The notes beneath the pieces were generated by a model. The model was not told the DNA's origin, made no database searches, and saw only the letters and a program-made list of their open reading frames with translations. Both the position numbers and the translations under genes were made by a program. A stretch of DNA of 15,532 nucleotides from Deltaproteobacteria bacterium (lineage in GTDB: Bacteria > Desulfobacterota > BSN033 > UBA1163), in assembly GCA_016875255.1 (NCBI GenBank), contig VGRU01000060.1, positions 1 to 15,532 of the forward strand, in the 5' to 3' direction. This document shows positions 1 to 6,026 of the stretch, piece after piece. Numbering within the stretch: position 1 is the stretch's first letter; the number at the start of each line of letters is the position of its first letter.

Positions 1-17
1 CAGTTTCGAAAAAGGTT

Positions 18-277
18 GTCATTCCGGCGAAAGCCGGAATCCAGTCTTTTCAATCCCGCCAAAGGCGGGACTGGATGCCCCCGTATCAAGCACGGGGCAG
101 GCTCCTCAAGTCCGGCATGACAGTAAACCCCGTTAGAAAGTTTTCAACTTTCTAACGGGAAAGCTCACACGGGGCACTCGCCGCGCAAGCGCTGGCGCAG
201 CGGGTTAAACCCCGTGTTCGCTGAAAAGGAAACAACCACCATCCCCGCAGCAGAGCTGCGGGGCTTTCTAACGGGGT
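18..277. repeat. Run of short hairpin repeats
   Basis: This part of the 410-base non-coding left end is a chain of perfect hairpins: arms 21-28/33-40 (ATTCCGGC with a GAAA loop), 54-60/64-70, 79-84/92-97, 129-142/146-159 (14-bp arms), 167-174/210-217 (ACACGGGG outer arms) and 243-251/255-263. The string TTTCTAACGGG occurs twice (149-159 and 265-275). The TGTCATTCCG start is shared with copies near 5137, 5776 and 15515, so this is a dispersed repeat family. No T-run makes any of them a convincing terminator. From 278 to 347 I see only AT-rich sequence. Confidence 0.75.
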
Positions 278-347
278 AAAAAGATTTTACAAACATGCTC
301 TAAATTAATTCTGGAATATTTTCGATTCAATTTCAAGCTTTCATAAA

Positions 348-376
348 TTGACTTCACTCTTCATTTTCATTAAACT
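348..376 (+). promoter_or_regulatory. Candidate sigma-70 promoter of the DUF169 gene
   Basis: TTGACT at 348-353 and TAAACT at 371-376 are separated by exactly 17 bases. They match the -35 consensus at 5 of 6 positions and the -10 at 4 of 6. The predicted transcript start lies about 28 bases before the ATG at 411, with a strong GGGGAGGTGAG ribosome-binding site between. Predicted from sequence only. Confidence 0.45.
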
Positions 377-410
377 TTAAGGTGAAAGAAACCACAAGGG
401 GAGGTGAGAA

Positions 411-1154
411 ATGACTTTCTTTTCAGCAGAAAAATGGAATTCATTTCAAGAGGTCCTTGGATTAACAGAATCACCACTCGGAGTCTATTACATAAATGAT
501 AAACCTGAAGGCATCACCCCGAAAGAGGGAATACAGGGTTGTATGATCGGCCTGCTTCAGAATGCAAGGAAGAAAGGAAAAACTGTCTACTTCGATAAAA
601 CCCATTTCGGCTGCCCCGGAGGCGCCTACTACATGGGATTTTTTGAATCGCCCCGGCCGAACATCGAATACTTCCTCTCCTGCGGGATTCCGGGCGAGAT
701 GGAGGGAGAGCGTTATATCAAGACACCGGAGCGTGCGAGAGAATATTTTGCCAGAATGATACCCAGACGAGCGCCCGCAACCTATTGTGTCTTTAAGCCT
801 ATCGAGCAATTTCAAAGTGGCATAGACCCGGAGGTCGTTGTTTTTTTCGCTTCGCCGGATACCCTTTCCGGCCTCTTTACTCTGACCAATTATGCCCTTG
901 AACGGACGGACGCTGTTTACGCGCCATTTGGTTCCGGGTGTGGAGTCATTCTGACCTATCCTCTCAAGGAGGCAGTAAGGGACCAACCCCGTGCCGTTCT
1001 CGGGATGTTCGATGTCTCGGCAAGGCCCATGGTTGAGAAGGATATTCTCACCCTGGCAATGCCCTGCTCTGTTTTCTTAAACCTTTTAGAAAATGTTTCA
1101 GGAAGTTTTCTCGAAACCGAAAGCTGGAAAAAGGTCCTCCGCAGAATTTTTTAA
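411..1154 (+). CDS. DUF169 domain-containing protein
   Basis: A 247-residue cytosolic protein that fits the DUF169 family by overall length and motifs; there is no signal peptide or membrane segment. Visible family-type features are the N-terminal SPLGVYY segment (residues 21-27), GCPGGAYY at 67-74, GSGCG at 175-179 and an MPCS near 218-221. Six cysteines (44, 68, 91, 126, 177, 219) lie mostly next to glycines and could bind metal, but no standard Fe-S motif is present. DUF169 proteins have no established biochemical role; they often sit near redox genes in anaerobes. The start is supported by GGGGAGGTGAG just upstream. Its stop overlaps, tail to tail, the stop of the ferredoxin gene on the other strand. 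A second start inside another frame was ignored. Family call is from memory of motifs. Confidence 0.85.
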   Translation: MTFFSAEKWNSFQEVLGLTESPLGVYYINDKPEGITPKEGIQGCMIGLLQNARKKGKTVYFDKTHFGCPGGAYYMGFFESPRPNIEYFLSCGIPGEMEGERYIKTPERAREYFARMIPRRAPATYCVFKPIEQFQSGIDPEVVVFFASPDTLSGLFTLTNYALERTDAVYAPFGSGCGVILTYPLKEAVRDQPRAVLGMFDVSARPMVEKDILTLAMPCSVFLNLLENVSGSFLETESWKKVLRRIF

Positions 1155-1393
1155 TCGCTCAGTATATCACTCAAAAGCAGGCGGGCTACTTCGGACATCT
1201 CGGGCTGTATTTCCTCCACTTGAATTGCCTTTTCTTTACAGACGTCAGCACAACTCCTGCATCCAATGCAATCTTCCTCGTGAACAACCACCGATTTGCC
1301 TTCTTTCATCTCAAACACATTTACCGTACAGACCTCCAGGCAGTCTTCACAGCCTTTGCATTTTTCACCGTCCACGATCACTCGAAATGCCAT
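1151..1393 (-). CDS. Small 2x[4Fe-4S] ferredoxin
   Basis: An 80-residue soluble electron carrier. Two CxxCxxCxxxC motifs, at residues 12-22 (Cys12, 15, 18, 22) and 42-52 (Cys42, 45, 48, 52), each bind a [4Fe-4S] cluster in the bacterial ferredoxin fold. Neither motif is followed by the usual proline: Thr follows the first and Lys the second. The C-terminus has an acidic tail of about 25 residues, common in ferredoxins that dock on basic partner surfaces. The gene converges on DUF169 and is divergent from the block starting at 1848, so its promoter must lie within 1394-1640. The ribosome-binding site is weak (AAAGAG about 10 bases before the ATG). It could supply electrons to the oxidoreductase system to its right, but that is inference. 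Confidence 0.9.
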   Translation of the reverse strand: MAFRVIVDGEKCKGCEDCLEVCTVNVFEMKEGKSVVVHEEDCIGCRSCADVCKEKAIQVEEIQPEMSEVARLLLSDILSD

Positions 1394-1505
1394 CTTTAAA
1401 TCTCTTTAAAAAGAAATCGAACCACCAAGCTTTCTATCTGAAACCTAAATGGAGCGATTTTATATTCATAAGGAGAAAGGTTGTTGCTCCTGCCCCGGCC
1501 TTCGC

Positions 1506-1560
1506 AGACGGGGTTAGAAAACCCCGTCTATCGATAGGCGGGACATTCCTGTCCCGCTAT
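1506..1560. repeat. Two adjacent hairpins in the divergent intergenic region
   Basis: The first has perfect 10-bp arms, AGACGGGGTT 1506-1515 and AACCCCGTCT 1520-1529, with an AGAA loop. The second pairs 1534-1544 with 1551-1560 (GCGGGAC core, one bulged base). They resemble the hairpin mosaic at the left end of the window. A further 6-bp hairpin, TAGGTG/CACCTA, lies at 1579-1597. These stand between the ferredoxin start (1393) and the promoter of the block beginning at 1848. No terminator-like T-run follows. Confidence 0.65.
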
Positions 1561-1629
1561 ACAAAGAATCATTCAATTTAGGTGAAATATACACCTATGA
1601 GATGACTCCGGTCAAGGGGGATACCCAAA

Positions 1630-1641
1630 ATTTGTATCCAA
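1630..1641. promoter_or_regulatory. Near-match to the TTGTATACAA operator
   Basis: TTTGTATCCAA here differs by one base from the palindromic operator at 1821-1830. The identity extends to 15 of 16 bases when 1628-1643 is compared with 1817-1832. It lies in the divergent region and could be a second, weaker regulator site serving either the ferredoxin or the + strand block. Confidence 0.35.
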
Positions 1642-1723
1642 TTTGCTTTTTTTGGACATCGGATGGAATTTGATGAATCTCACCAGCACATACCTTATAA
1701 AAAAACGAAATAAGATTGTAACT

Positions 1724-1739
1724 ATTTGTAATTACAAAT
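1724..1739. promoter_or_regulatory. Perfect 16-bp palindrome (possible operator)
   Basis: ATTTGTAATTACAAAT is its own reverse complement. It sits 23 bases upstream of a TTGACA -35 element. The half-sites TTGTA/TACAA are the same as in the palindrome at 1821-1830 but with two extra central bases. A dimeric regulator site is a reasonable reading; which protein binds cannot be told. Confidence 0.4.
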
Positions 1740-1762
1740 CTATTAATATCGTATGTTTTTTC

Positions 1763-1789
1763 TTGACATTCTCAAAAAGATGTTATAAG
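1763..1789 (+). promoter_or_regulatory. Candidate promoter of the CooS-like block
   Basis: TTGACA at 1763-1768 is a perfect -35 box. TATAAG at 1784-1789 is a good -10, but the spacer is only 15 bases, shorter than the usual 17. That would make the promoter weak or dependent on an activator. The surrounding 1680-1800 is strongly AT-rich. Predicted transcript start is near 1796, about 50 bases before the first ATG. Confidence 0.45.
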
Positions 1790-1820
1790 TATCTTTTACT
1801 GTCTGCCTGTTTTGTCAAAT

Positions 1821-1830
1821 TTGTATACAA
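1821..1830. promoter_or_regulatory. TTGTATACAA palindrome, likely GntR/FCD operator
   Basis: A perfect 10-bp palindrome with the GTA-TAC core typical of FadR/FCD-subfamily GntR operators. It lies downstream of the promoter and immediately before the AAAGGGAG ribosome-binding site (1833-1840) of the first gene. Bound repressor would block transcription. The only regulator gene in the window, at 12293-12985, belongs to the matching family. The assignment is inference. Confidence 0.5.
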
Positions 1831-1847
1831 TTAAAGGGAGAGATTTT

Positions 1848-2606
1848 ATGAAAGCCGACCAGGATAAATGTATCGCCTGCAAAAGATGCTTTCCTTTTTG
1901 CCCCATGGGAAGAATTCAAACCTTTAAGAAACACGAACTTATTCCAGGGAGGATTTATATTGAAATCGACCAGGAGCGATGCACGGATTGTGGCGTCTGT
2001 CTCCGGGCGAATATATGTCCTGTCAAAGCCCTTTTCCAGCCCGAAATGGTCTGGCCACGGGAGGTTCGGGGCATTTTAAGCAATCCCCTGATCGAATTTA
2101 AGGGCTCTCAGGTCCCGGGCCGCGGGACCGAGGAGATGAAGACGAATGATGTTTCAGGCCGGTTCCTCCCAGGGGAGGTAGGCGTGGGGATTGAGCTGGG
2201 GAGACCCGGCATCGGCTCCTACTTCAGGGATGTCGAGAGGGTGGCCATGGCTCTGATGGCCGCAAATATCGGCTATGAACTGGCCGCAGAAAATCCGGTC
2301 ACCCATTTCATGTCCGATAAAACCACCGGCAAACTGAGAGACGATGTTCTGAATGAGAAAGCGACCTCTGCCATTATCGAGGGCAAGTGTAAGCTGGAAA
2401 AACTTCCCCAAGCCTTGAAGGTCCTTCAGGAGGTTGCAAAAAAAGTGGACACGGTCTTCACGGTCGAAGTGATTACCAAGGTTCCGCCGGAGGGAGAGAT
2501 TCCGGTCAAACCGGTACTGGAAAGACTCGGGATCTGGCACTCGATCAATACCAAAAATAATATGGGCCTGGGGGAGCCAGCCTTTAAGTTTTATGAGGAT
2601 CAATAG
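1848..2606 (+). CDS. Ferredoxin-domain protein with unrecognised C-terminal domain
   Basis: A 252-residue soluble protein. The N-terminus (about residues 5-62) carries two cluster motifs: Cys8, 11, 14, 18 (CxxCxxCxxxCP) and Cys45, 48, 51, 57. The second has an unusual five-residue gap before the last cysteine (CLRANICP). Residues about 90-245 form a separate alpha/beta-looking domain with a GVGIELGRPG motif and a SYFRDVE segment, ending in NMGLGEP; I do not recognise this family. Almost no cysteines occur there, so it is not a further Fe-S module. The ATG at 1848 is chosen because AAAGGGAG precedes it by 7 bases; an upstream TTG at 1812 would run through the operator. First gene of the + strand block; 237 bases of repeat separate it from the next. 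A role as an electron carrier joined to a binding or regulatory domain is inference. Confidence 0.85.
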   Translation: MKADQDKCIACKRCFPFCPMGRIQTFKKHELIPGRIYIEIDQERCTDCGVCLRANICPVKALFQPEMVWPREVRGILSNPLIEFKGSQVPGRGTEEMKTNDVSGRFLPGEVGVGIELGRPGIGSYFRDVERVAMALMAANIGYELAAENPVTHFMSDKTTGKLRDDVLNEKATSAIIEGKCKLEKLPQALKVLQEVAKKVDTVFTVEVITKVPPEGEIPVKPVLERLGIWHSINTKNNMGLGEPAFKFYEDQ

Positions 2607-2618
2607 CAATTGCATTGA

Positions 2619-2772
2619 AAATCCGAAATTCGAATGTCGAAATCCGAAACAATGACCAAAATTCAAATTTCAAATGACCCAAACCTATTCTTTCCGGTGT
2701 GATGTTTTGAATTTGGAACATTTGAAATTCGGGTTTGTTTCGAATTTCGTGCTTCGATATTCGAATTTCTAC
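2619..2772. repeat. Imperfect inverted-repeat element (CGAAATTCGAA family), copy 1
   Basis: The left half (from 2619) and the right half (to 2772) are imperfect reverse complements over roughly 50 bases each, rich in CGAAATTCGAA and TTTCAAATG. The same wording recurs at 3501-3668 and 14013-14114. CGAAGCACGAAATTCGAAA in copy 2 is exactly the reverse complement of part of this copy's right arm. It is a dispersed, non-coding palindromic repeat that fills the gap between two genes. Confidence 0.7.
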
Positions 2773-2790
2773 GATTTACAAATGAAGAGG

Positions 2791-2800
2791 TTTGTATCCA
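2791..2800. promoter_or_regulatory. Third TTTGTATCCA site
   Basis: TTTGTATCCA is identical over 10 bases to 1631-1640 and one base from the operator at 1820-1829. It lies 43 bases before the next start codon. A decamer could recur by chance, so this is weak support for an additional regulator site. Confidence 0.25.
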
Positions 2801-2843
2801 GCCCTCCAACGAATAGGGCACGGGGGATTAAAGGGAGGAAGAG

Positions 2844-3491
2844 ATGACCCACAGTCTGCACCGAAGGGGAAACTTTGACGATCTAAAAGACGACTTCGTG
2901 GTGTTGGGGTGCCCGGCAACCGGTATCAATAAGGCGGGCTCGTCCCCGAAAACCCAGAAGTTTTTAAGCATCTGTTATAAGAATGGCCCGATCAACCTGG
3001 GCGATATGAAGACGGGCAACATTTATAACACCACGATGGATGTCATCCTGGGCAATATGACCGATAGCACGATCGTCCAGTGCACCTTTGACAACCGGGA
3101 GAAGATCGTTTCGTTGCTGAAGGACTTGAAGGCAAATAAACCCGGCATTTCGATCATCATCTCGGGGGTCAGCGACATCGTTCAGCAATGTATGGAGGAG
3201 GCCGGGCTGGGCCGCATCCATACCATTGAATATTCCCTGGGAACATGGGGACAGACGGAGAAGTTGCCTCACTTTGAGATTCTCAAGACCACCACGATGT
3301 GCGGCCACGCCATGATTGCTGCGGATCTGGTCTACAAAATGGTCCGGGACGTGAAGCGGGGAAGAAGAACAGTTGAAGACGCATGTCTGGAGATGTCCAA
3401 ATGCTGCACCTGCGGCAACTACAATCTGACCCGTGGAATCAAGTTGTTCAAGGAATTGTTACCTTTATATATGGTGCATAGTTTGTACTAA
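2844..3491 (+). CDS. Unrecognised cysteine-rich protein (215 aa)
   Basis: I do not recognise this family. The protein is soluble, with no signal peptide. It opens with a HSLHRRG segment (residues 3-9) and a DDFVVLGCP segment containing Cys23. Further cysteines are at 44, 80, 116, 153, 181, 187, 188 and 190. The densest group is MCGHAM (Cys153, His155) and CCTCGNYN (Cys187, 188, 190). That arrangement could hold an Fe-S cluster or other metal but matches no standard ferredoxin motif. The middle (about 86-125) reads as a Rossmann-like beta-alpha-beta with SIIISGVSDI. The start is supported by AAAGGGAGGAAG immediately upstream. It lies between the ferredoxin-domain protein and the flavoprotein in the CooS-like block, so a redox or catalytic role is possible. 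The last residues (PLYMVHSLY) are not obviously family-like. Confidence 0.8.
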   Translation: MTHSLHRRGNFDDLKDDFVVLGCPATGINKAGSSPKTQKFLSICYKNGPINLGDMKTGNIYNTTMDVILGNMTDSTIVQCTFDNREKIVSLLKDLKANKPGISIIISGVSDIVQQCMEEAGLGRIHTIEYSLGTWGQTEKLPHFEILKTTTMCGHAMIAADLVYKMVRDVKRGRRTVEDACLEMSKCCTCGNYNLTRGIKLFKELLPLYMVHSLY

Positions 3492-3500
3492 CAGACCCAT

Positions 3501-3668
3501 AAATTCGAAGCACGAAATTCGAAATTCGAAACGATTTCGAATAACCAAAATTCTAAACTTATGAATAAAAGAGGTTTTGAAAATTTGATCATTCGGATTT
3601 TGGATTTGTTTCGGATTGGTCCGAGACGGACGCTTCGCCCGATATTCGGATTTCGGATTTTTTCCAAT
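3501..3668. repeat. CGAAATTCGAA-family inverted repeat, copy 2
   Basis: Starts ten bases after the preceding stop codon and ends just before the ribosome-binding site of the next gene. Left half: repeated CGAAATTCGAAA units. Right half: CGGATTTCGGATT-type units in the opposite sense, with the arms imperfectly complementary. Same family as 2619-2772 and 14013-14114. A GC-rich insert, GGTCCGAGACGGACG, at about 3619-3633 forms its own small hairpin. Confidence 0.65.
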
Positions 3669-3686
3669 TCATAGAAGGAGGCAAGA

Positions 3687-4994
3687 ATGCGATATGTCAT
3701 CATCGGAGGGAGTGCGGCGGCGATCAGTGCGATAGAGGCCATCCGATCCATTGATCGTGATTCACCGATCGACCTGTTCAGCGATGAGGCCACTCCCCTC
3801 TTTTCAAGGGTTCTTCTCCCTTATTATATTGCCGAAGAGCTTTCAAAACCTCTCTTAAACTTCAGATCCGCAGATTTCTTTGAGCAGACCAGGGTCGTCC
3901 CTCATCTGGGTGTAAGGGTACAACAAATCTCACCCAATTCCAAAACGGTCCAGACTCAAAACGGGGACGCCCACTCTTTCGACAAGGTTCTTTTAGCCAC
4001 GGGAGGAAATCCTATTATTCCTCCCATCCCGGGGATCGATAAGGAAGGCGTCTCACCCCTGAAGACCATGGCCGATGCGGAAAGGATCTACAATCTCAAA
4101 GGCAAAAAAGCGGTGGTCATCGGAGCCGGAAGCGTTGGCGTCGAATCATGCATCAGCCTCAAGAGAAGAGGAATGGAAGTGACCCTGCTCGAACAATTAG
4201 GGCATGTCCTGCCCACGGTCTTTGATGAAGAGGCCGCCTCCATTATCCGGAAAAGGATCGAAGACCTCGGTATTAAAACGATCACCGGAGAAAAGGCTAT
4301 CCAGTTTACCGGAAATGGCCATGTAAAAAGCGTTGTCACGGATTCCAGGGAAATCGAGTGTGATATGGCCGTGGTCGCCGTCGGTGTCAGGCCTGCCATT
4401 GGACTTGCCCAGACAGCAGGAATAGAGATAGGCTCTCTGGGAGGCATCAAGGTCAATGGCCGGATGATGACCAGTGTGCCGGACATTTATGCTGCCGGCG
4501 ATGTAACCGAAACTTATGATATCACGCGGGACTCGAGTTGGATCAACGCCATCTGGCCTTGCGCTGTGGAACAGGGCCGTTTCGCCGGTTTGAATATGGC
4601 TGGCCGTGAAGCTCTCTACGAAGGGTCCTTCCGGAGGAATTCCATCGGAAATTTTATCGGCGTTCCTGCCATCTCGATGGGATTAACTCAAGCCGAGACC
4701 TGTTCGAGTTGTGAAGGAGGAGAGGCGTTTCAGGAAATCAAAAGAAGGACCAAAGACACCTATAAAAAATTGATTCTAAAGAACGGCCGCCTGGTGGGAG
4801 CCATCCTGGTGGGCCAGACGCAGAAGGCCGGGCTCTTCTTTATTCTATTGAAGAAGAGGATCGATGTTTCCGATTATATTTCGATCTTAATGAGCCGGGA
4901 TATCAATTTCATGAACATTCTGCCATTGATCAGGAGAAATGCGGACCGATTCACGGAGACCGAATACAAGGAGATCATGGATACGATGTTGTAA
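3687..4994 (+). CDS. FAD/NAD(P)H-dependent oxidoreductase (CODH-associated FNOR type)
   Basis: A 435-residue cytosolic flavoprotein of the pyridine nucleotide-disulfide oxidoreductase superfamily. An FAD-binding motif opens the protein (GGSAAAISA, residues 7-15). ATGG at 104-107 is the usual second FAD contact. The NAD(P)H Rossmann motif GAGSVGVES is at 147-155, followed by an acidic LLEQ at 167-170 that favours NADH over NADPH. The second FAD motif is YAAGDV at 268-273. There is no CxxxxC redox pair at the N-terminus, so it is of the NADH oxidase/rubredoxin reductase type. The C-terminus adds about 110 residues, including a CSSC at 339-342. Oxidoreductases of this kind commonly sit beside cooF and cooS and pass electrons between NAD(P)H and the CooF ferredoxin; gene order here supports the same job. 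AAGGAGG precedes the ATG. Confidence 0.93.
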   Translation: MRYVIIGGSAAAISAIEAIRSIDRDSPIDLFSDEATPLFSRVLLPYYIAEELSKPLLNFRSADFFEQTRVVPHLGVRVQQISPNSKTVQTQNGDAHSFDKVLLATGGNPIIPPIPGIDKEGVSPLKTMADAERIYNLKGKKAVVIGAGSVGVESCISLKRRGMEVTLLEQLGHVLPTVFDEEAASIIRKRIEDLGIKTITGEKAIQFTGNGHVKSVVTDSREIECDMAVVAVGVRPAIGLAQTAGIEIGSLGGIKVNGRMMTSVPDIYAAGDVTETYDITRDSSWINAIWPCAVEQGRFAGLNMAGREALYEGSFRRNSIGNFIGVPAISMGLTQAETCSSCEGGEAFQEIKRRTKDTYKKLILKNGRLVGAILVGQTQKAGLFFILLKKRIDVSDYISILMSRDINFMNILPLIRRNADRFTETEYKEIMDTML

Positions 4995-5136
4995 AAGAAG
5001 GAAGAGGTAGAAGAGCGGCCCAAAGGGCCTTGAGGAACGCTTTGCTTGAGGCAAAGGCTATGACTAATATTTTTCGCCCAACCTTTGGCGGCGAAGACGC
5101 GATCCTCAAACCTCAAAATTAAAACAACAAAAAGGT

Positions 5137-5215
5137 GTCATGCCGAACTTGATTCGGCATCTCGTTTTGCGTTGAAACACAGATCCTGAAACAAGTTTAG
5201 GATGACGAGTCCAAG
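5137..5215. repeat. TGTCAT-CCG dispersed repeat with two hairpins
   Basis: Within the 271-base gap after the flavoprotein gene. A perfect 8-bp hairpin, ATGCCGAA 5140-5147 / TTCGGCAT 5153-5160, is followed by an imperfect ATCCTGAAAC...GTTTAGGAT pair. The copy near 5776-5811 and the partial copy at the right end of the window begin with the same TGTCAT-CCG. The rest of the gap (4995-5132) holds a small GGCCC-AAA-GGGCC hairpin at 5017-5029, without a T-run, and otherwise nothing I can assign. Confidence 0.6.
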
Positions 5216-5265
5216 AAATTTCAAATATCTTTGGATAGATTTTATGCGATTGGGAGGATGACGTT

Positions 5266-5718
5266 GTGAAGATTCTAATGGTTGATAAAAGCAAATGCAC
5301 GGGATGTCATCAATGCGAGCTCTGGTGTGGGACGGAAATTTCATCCACCTCAAAAGAGCTCTGTCAGGCCATCCATGAAGAGCCTCAACCCGTGCCGCGG
5401 GTTTATGTCGAAGGAAAACAGTTCGCCCTCCAGTGCCGGCACTGCGATGAAGCGCCCTGCATTGAGGCGTGCCCCAACGGAACCATGCGCAGAGACCCTG
5501 AGACAGGGCTGGTCTATGTCCATGAGCCAACCTGCATCGCCTGCTGGATGTGTGTGATGACCTGCCCCTTCGGAATCATCAACCCCTCCCCTTCGATGAA
5601 GGTGGCGATCAAGTGCGATCGCTGCCGGAACATGGGCTATCCCATCTGTGCGGAGGTATGCCCTACTCAGGCTTTGAAACTGGAGGATCGCAAGGATTAT
5701 CGGACAAAAGTATTTTAA
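5266..5718 (+). CDS. CooF-like 4x[4Fe-4S] ferredoxin
   Basis: A 150-residue soluble electron-transfer protein of the CooF/HycB/DMSO-reductase-B-subunit type. All sixteen expected cysteines are present in four groups: 11/14/17/21, 57/60/65/69, 90/93/96/100 and 117/120/128/132, enough for four [4Fe-4S] clusters. The group 57-69 has the CxxCxxxxCxxxC spacing and group 117-132 the wide CxxCx7CxxxCP spacing typical of this family. There is no twin-arginine signal, so it acts in the cytosol. In known CODH operons CooF carries electrons between CooS and a hydrogenase or oxidoreductase. Here it lies directly between the flavoprotein and the CooS-family gene, matching that layout. It starts at GTG, supported by GGGAGG at 5252-5257. 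The full cysteine set argues that it is functional even though its CooS partner is altered. Confidence 0.92.
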   Translation: MKILMVDKSKCTGCHQCELWCGTEISSTSKELCQAIHEEPQPVPRVYVEGKQFALQCRHCDEAPCIEACPNGTMRRDPETGLVYVHEPTCIACWMCVMTCPFGIINPSPSMKVAIKCDRCRNMGYPICAEVCPTQALKLEDRKDYRTKVF

Positions 5719-5735
5719 TACAAACGCATTAAATA
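5714..5735. repeat. 22-bp direct repeat, first copy
   Basis: The 22 bases 5714-5735 recur exactly at 5835-5856, 121 bases downstream (core AATACAAACGCATTAAAT). The first copy overlaps the last codons of the CooF-like gene. Degenerate inverted versions lie at 5921-5943 and 5957-5973. Between the two direct copies sits a TGTCATTCCG-type repeat with a perfect hairpin, TCCTGAA 5793-5799 / TTCAGGA 5805-5811. Confidence 0.75.
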
Positions 5736-5834
5736 AGATGCTGAAACGAGTTCAGAAGCATGACATGAAAAAGGCTGTCATTCCGAACCAGGTCCTGAAG
5801 CAAGTTCAGGATCTAAGGATTTCGGAATCTCGAA

Positions 5835-5943
5835 TTTAATACAAACGCATTAAATATTTTGTAGGGCAACCCTTTAGGGTTGCTTAAAGCAAGGCTTAAG
5901 CCTTGCCCTACAAGTTAAATTATTTATTGCGCTTGCATTAGTA
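5835..5943. repeat. Nested palindromic element upstream of the CooS-like gene
   Basis: The outer arms 5835-5856 and 5921-5943 are imperfect inverted copies of the AATACAAACGCATTA repeat. Inside lie perfect terminal arms TTGTAGGGCAA (5859-5869) and TTGCCCTACAA (5903-5913). Inside those are two consecutive hairpins: GCAACCC-TTTA-GGGTTGC and the perfect palindrome GCAAGGCTTAAGCCTTGC. The layout resembles a miniature inverted-repeat element. It fills most of the 308-base gap between the CooF-like and CooS-like genes. Past it, 5974-6013 is AT-rich with no convincing promoter that I can see. Confidence 0.65.
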
Positions 5944-6026
5944 ATGACAAAAAATGAATTGCATTTGTATTAGTTAGAATAATGGAATGTTGGGTTTTAT
6001 CCCTTTAAGATAGAAAGGAGTTAGAA

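Noticed and set aside
1812..1847. Upstream TTG start for the first gene of the block
   Set aside because: It would translate through the TTGTATACAA operator and has no ribosome-binding site; ATG 1848 has a strong one and begins right before the first cluster motif.
2154..2666. Open frame of 170 codons on the - strand opposite the first gene of the block
   Set aside because: It starts in the repeat element, overlaps a well-supported gene and shows no family features.
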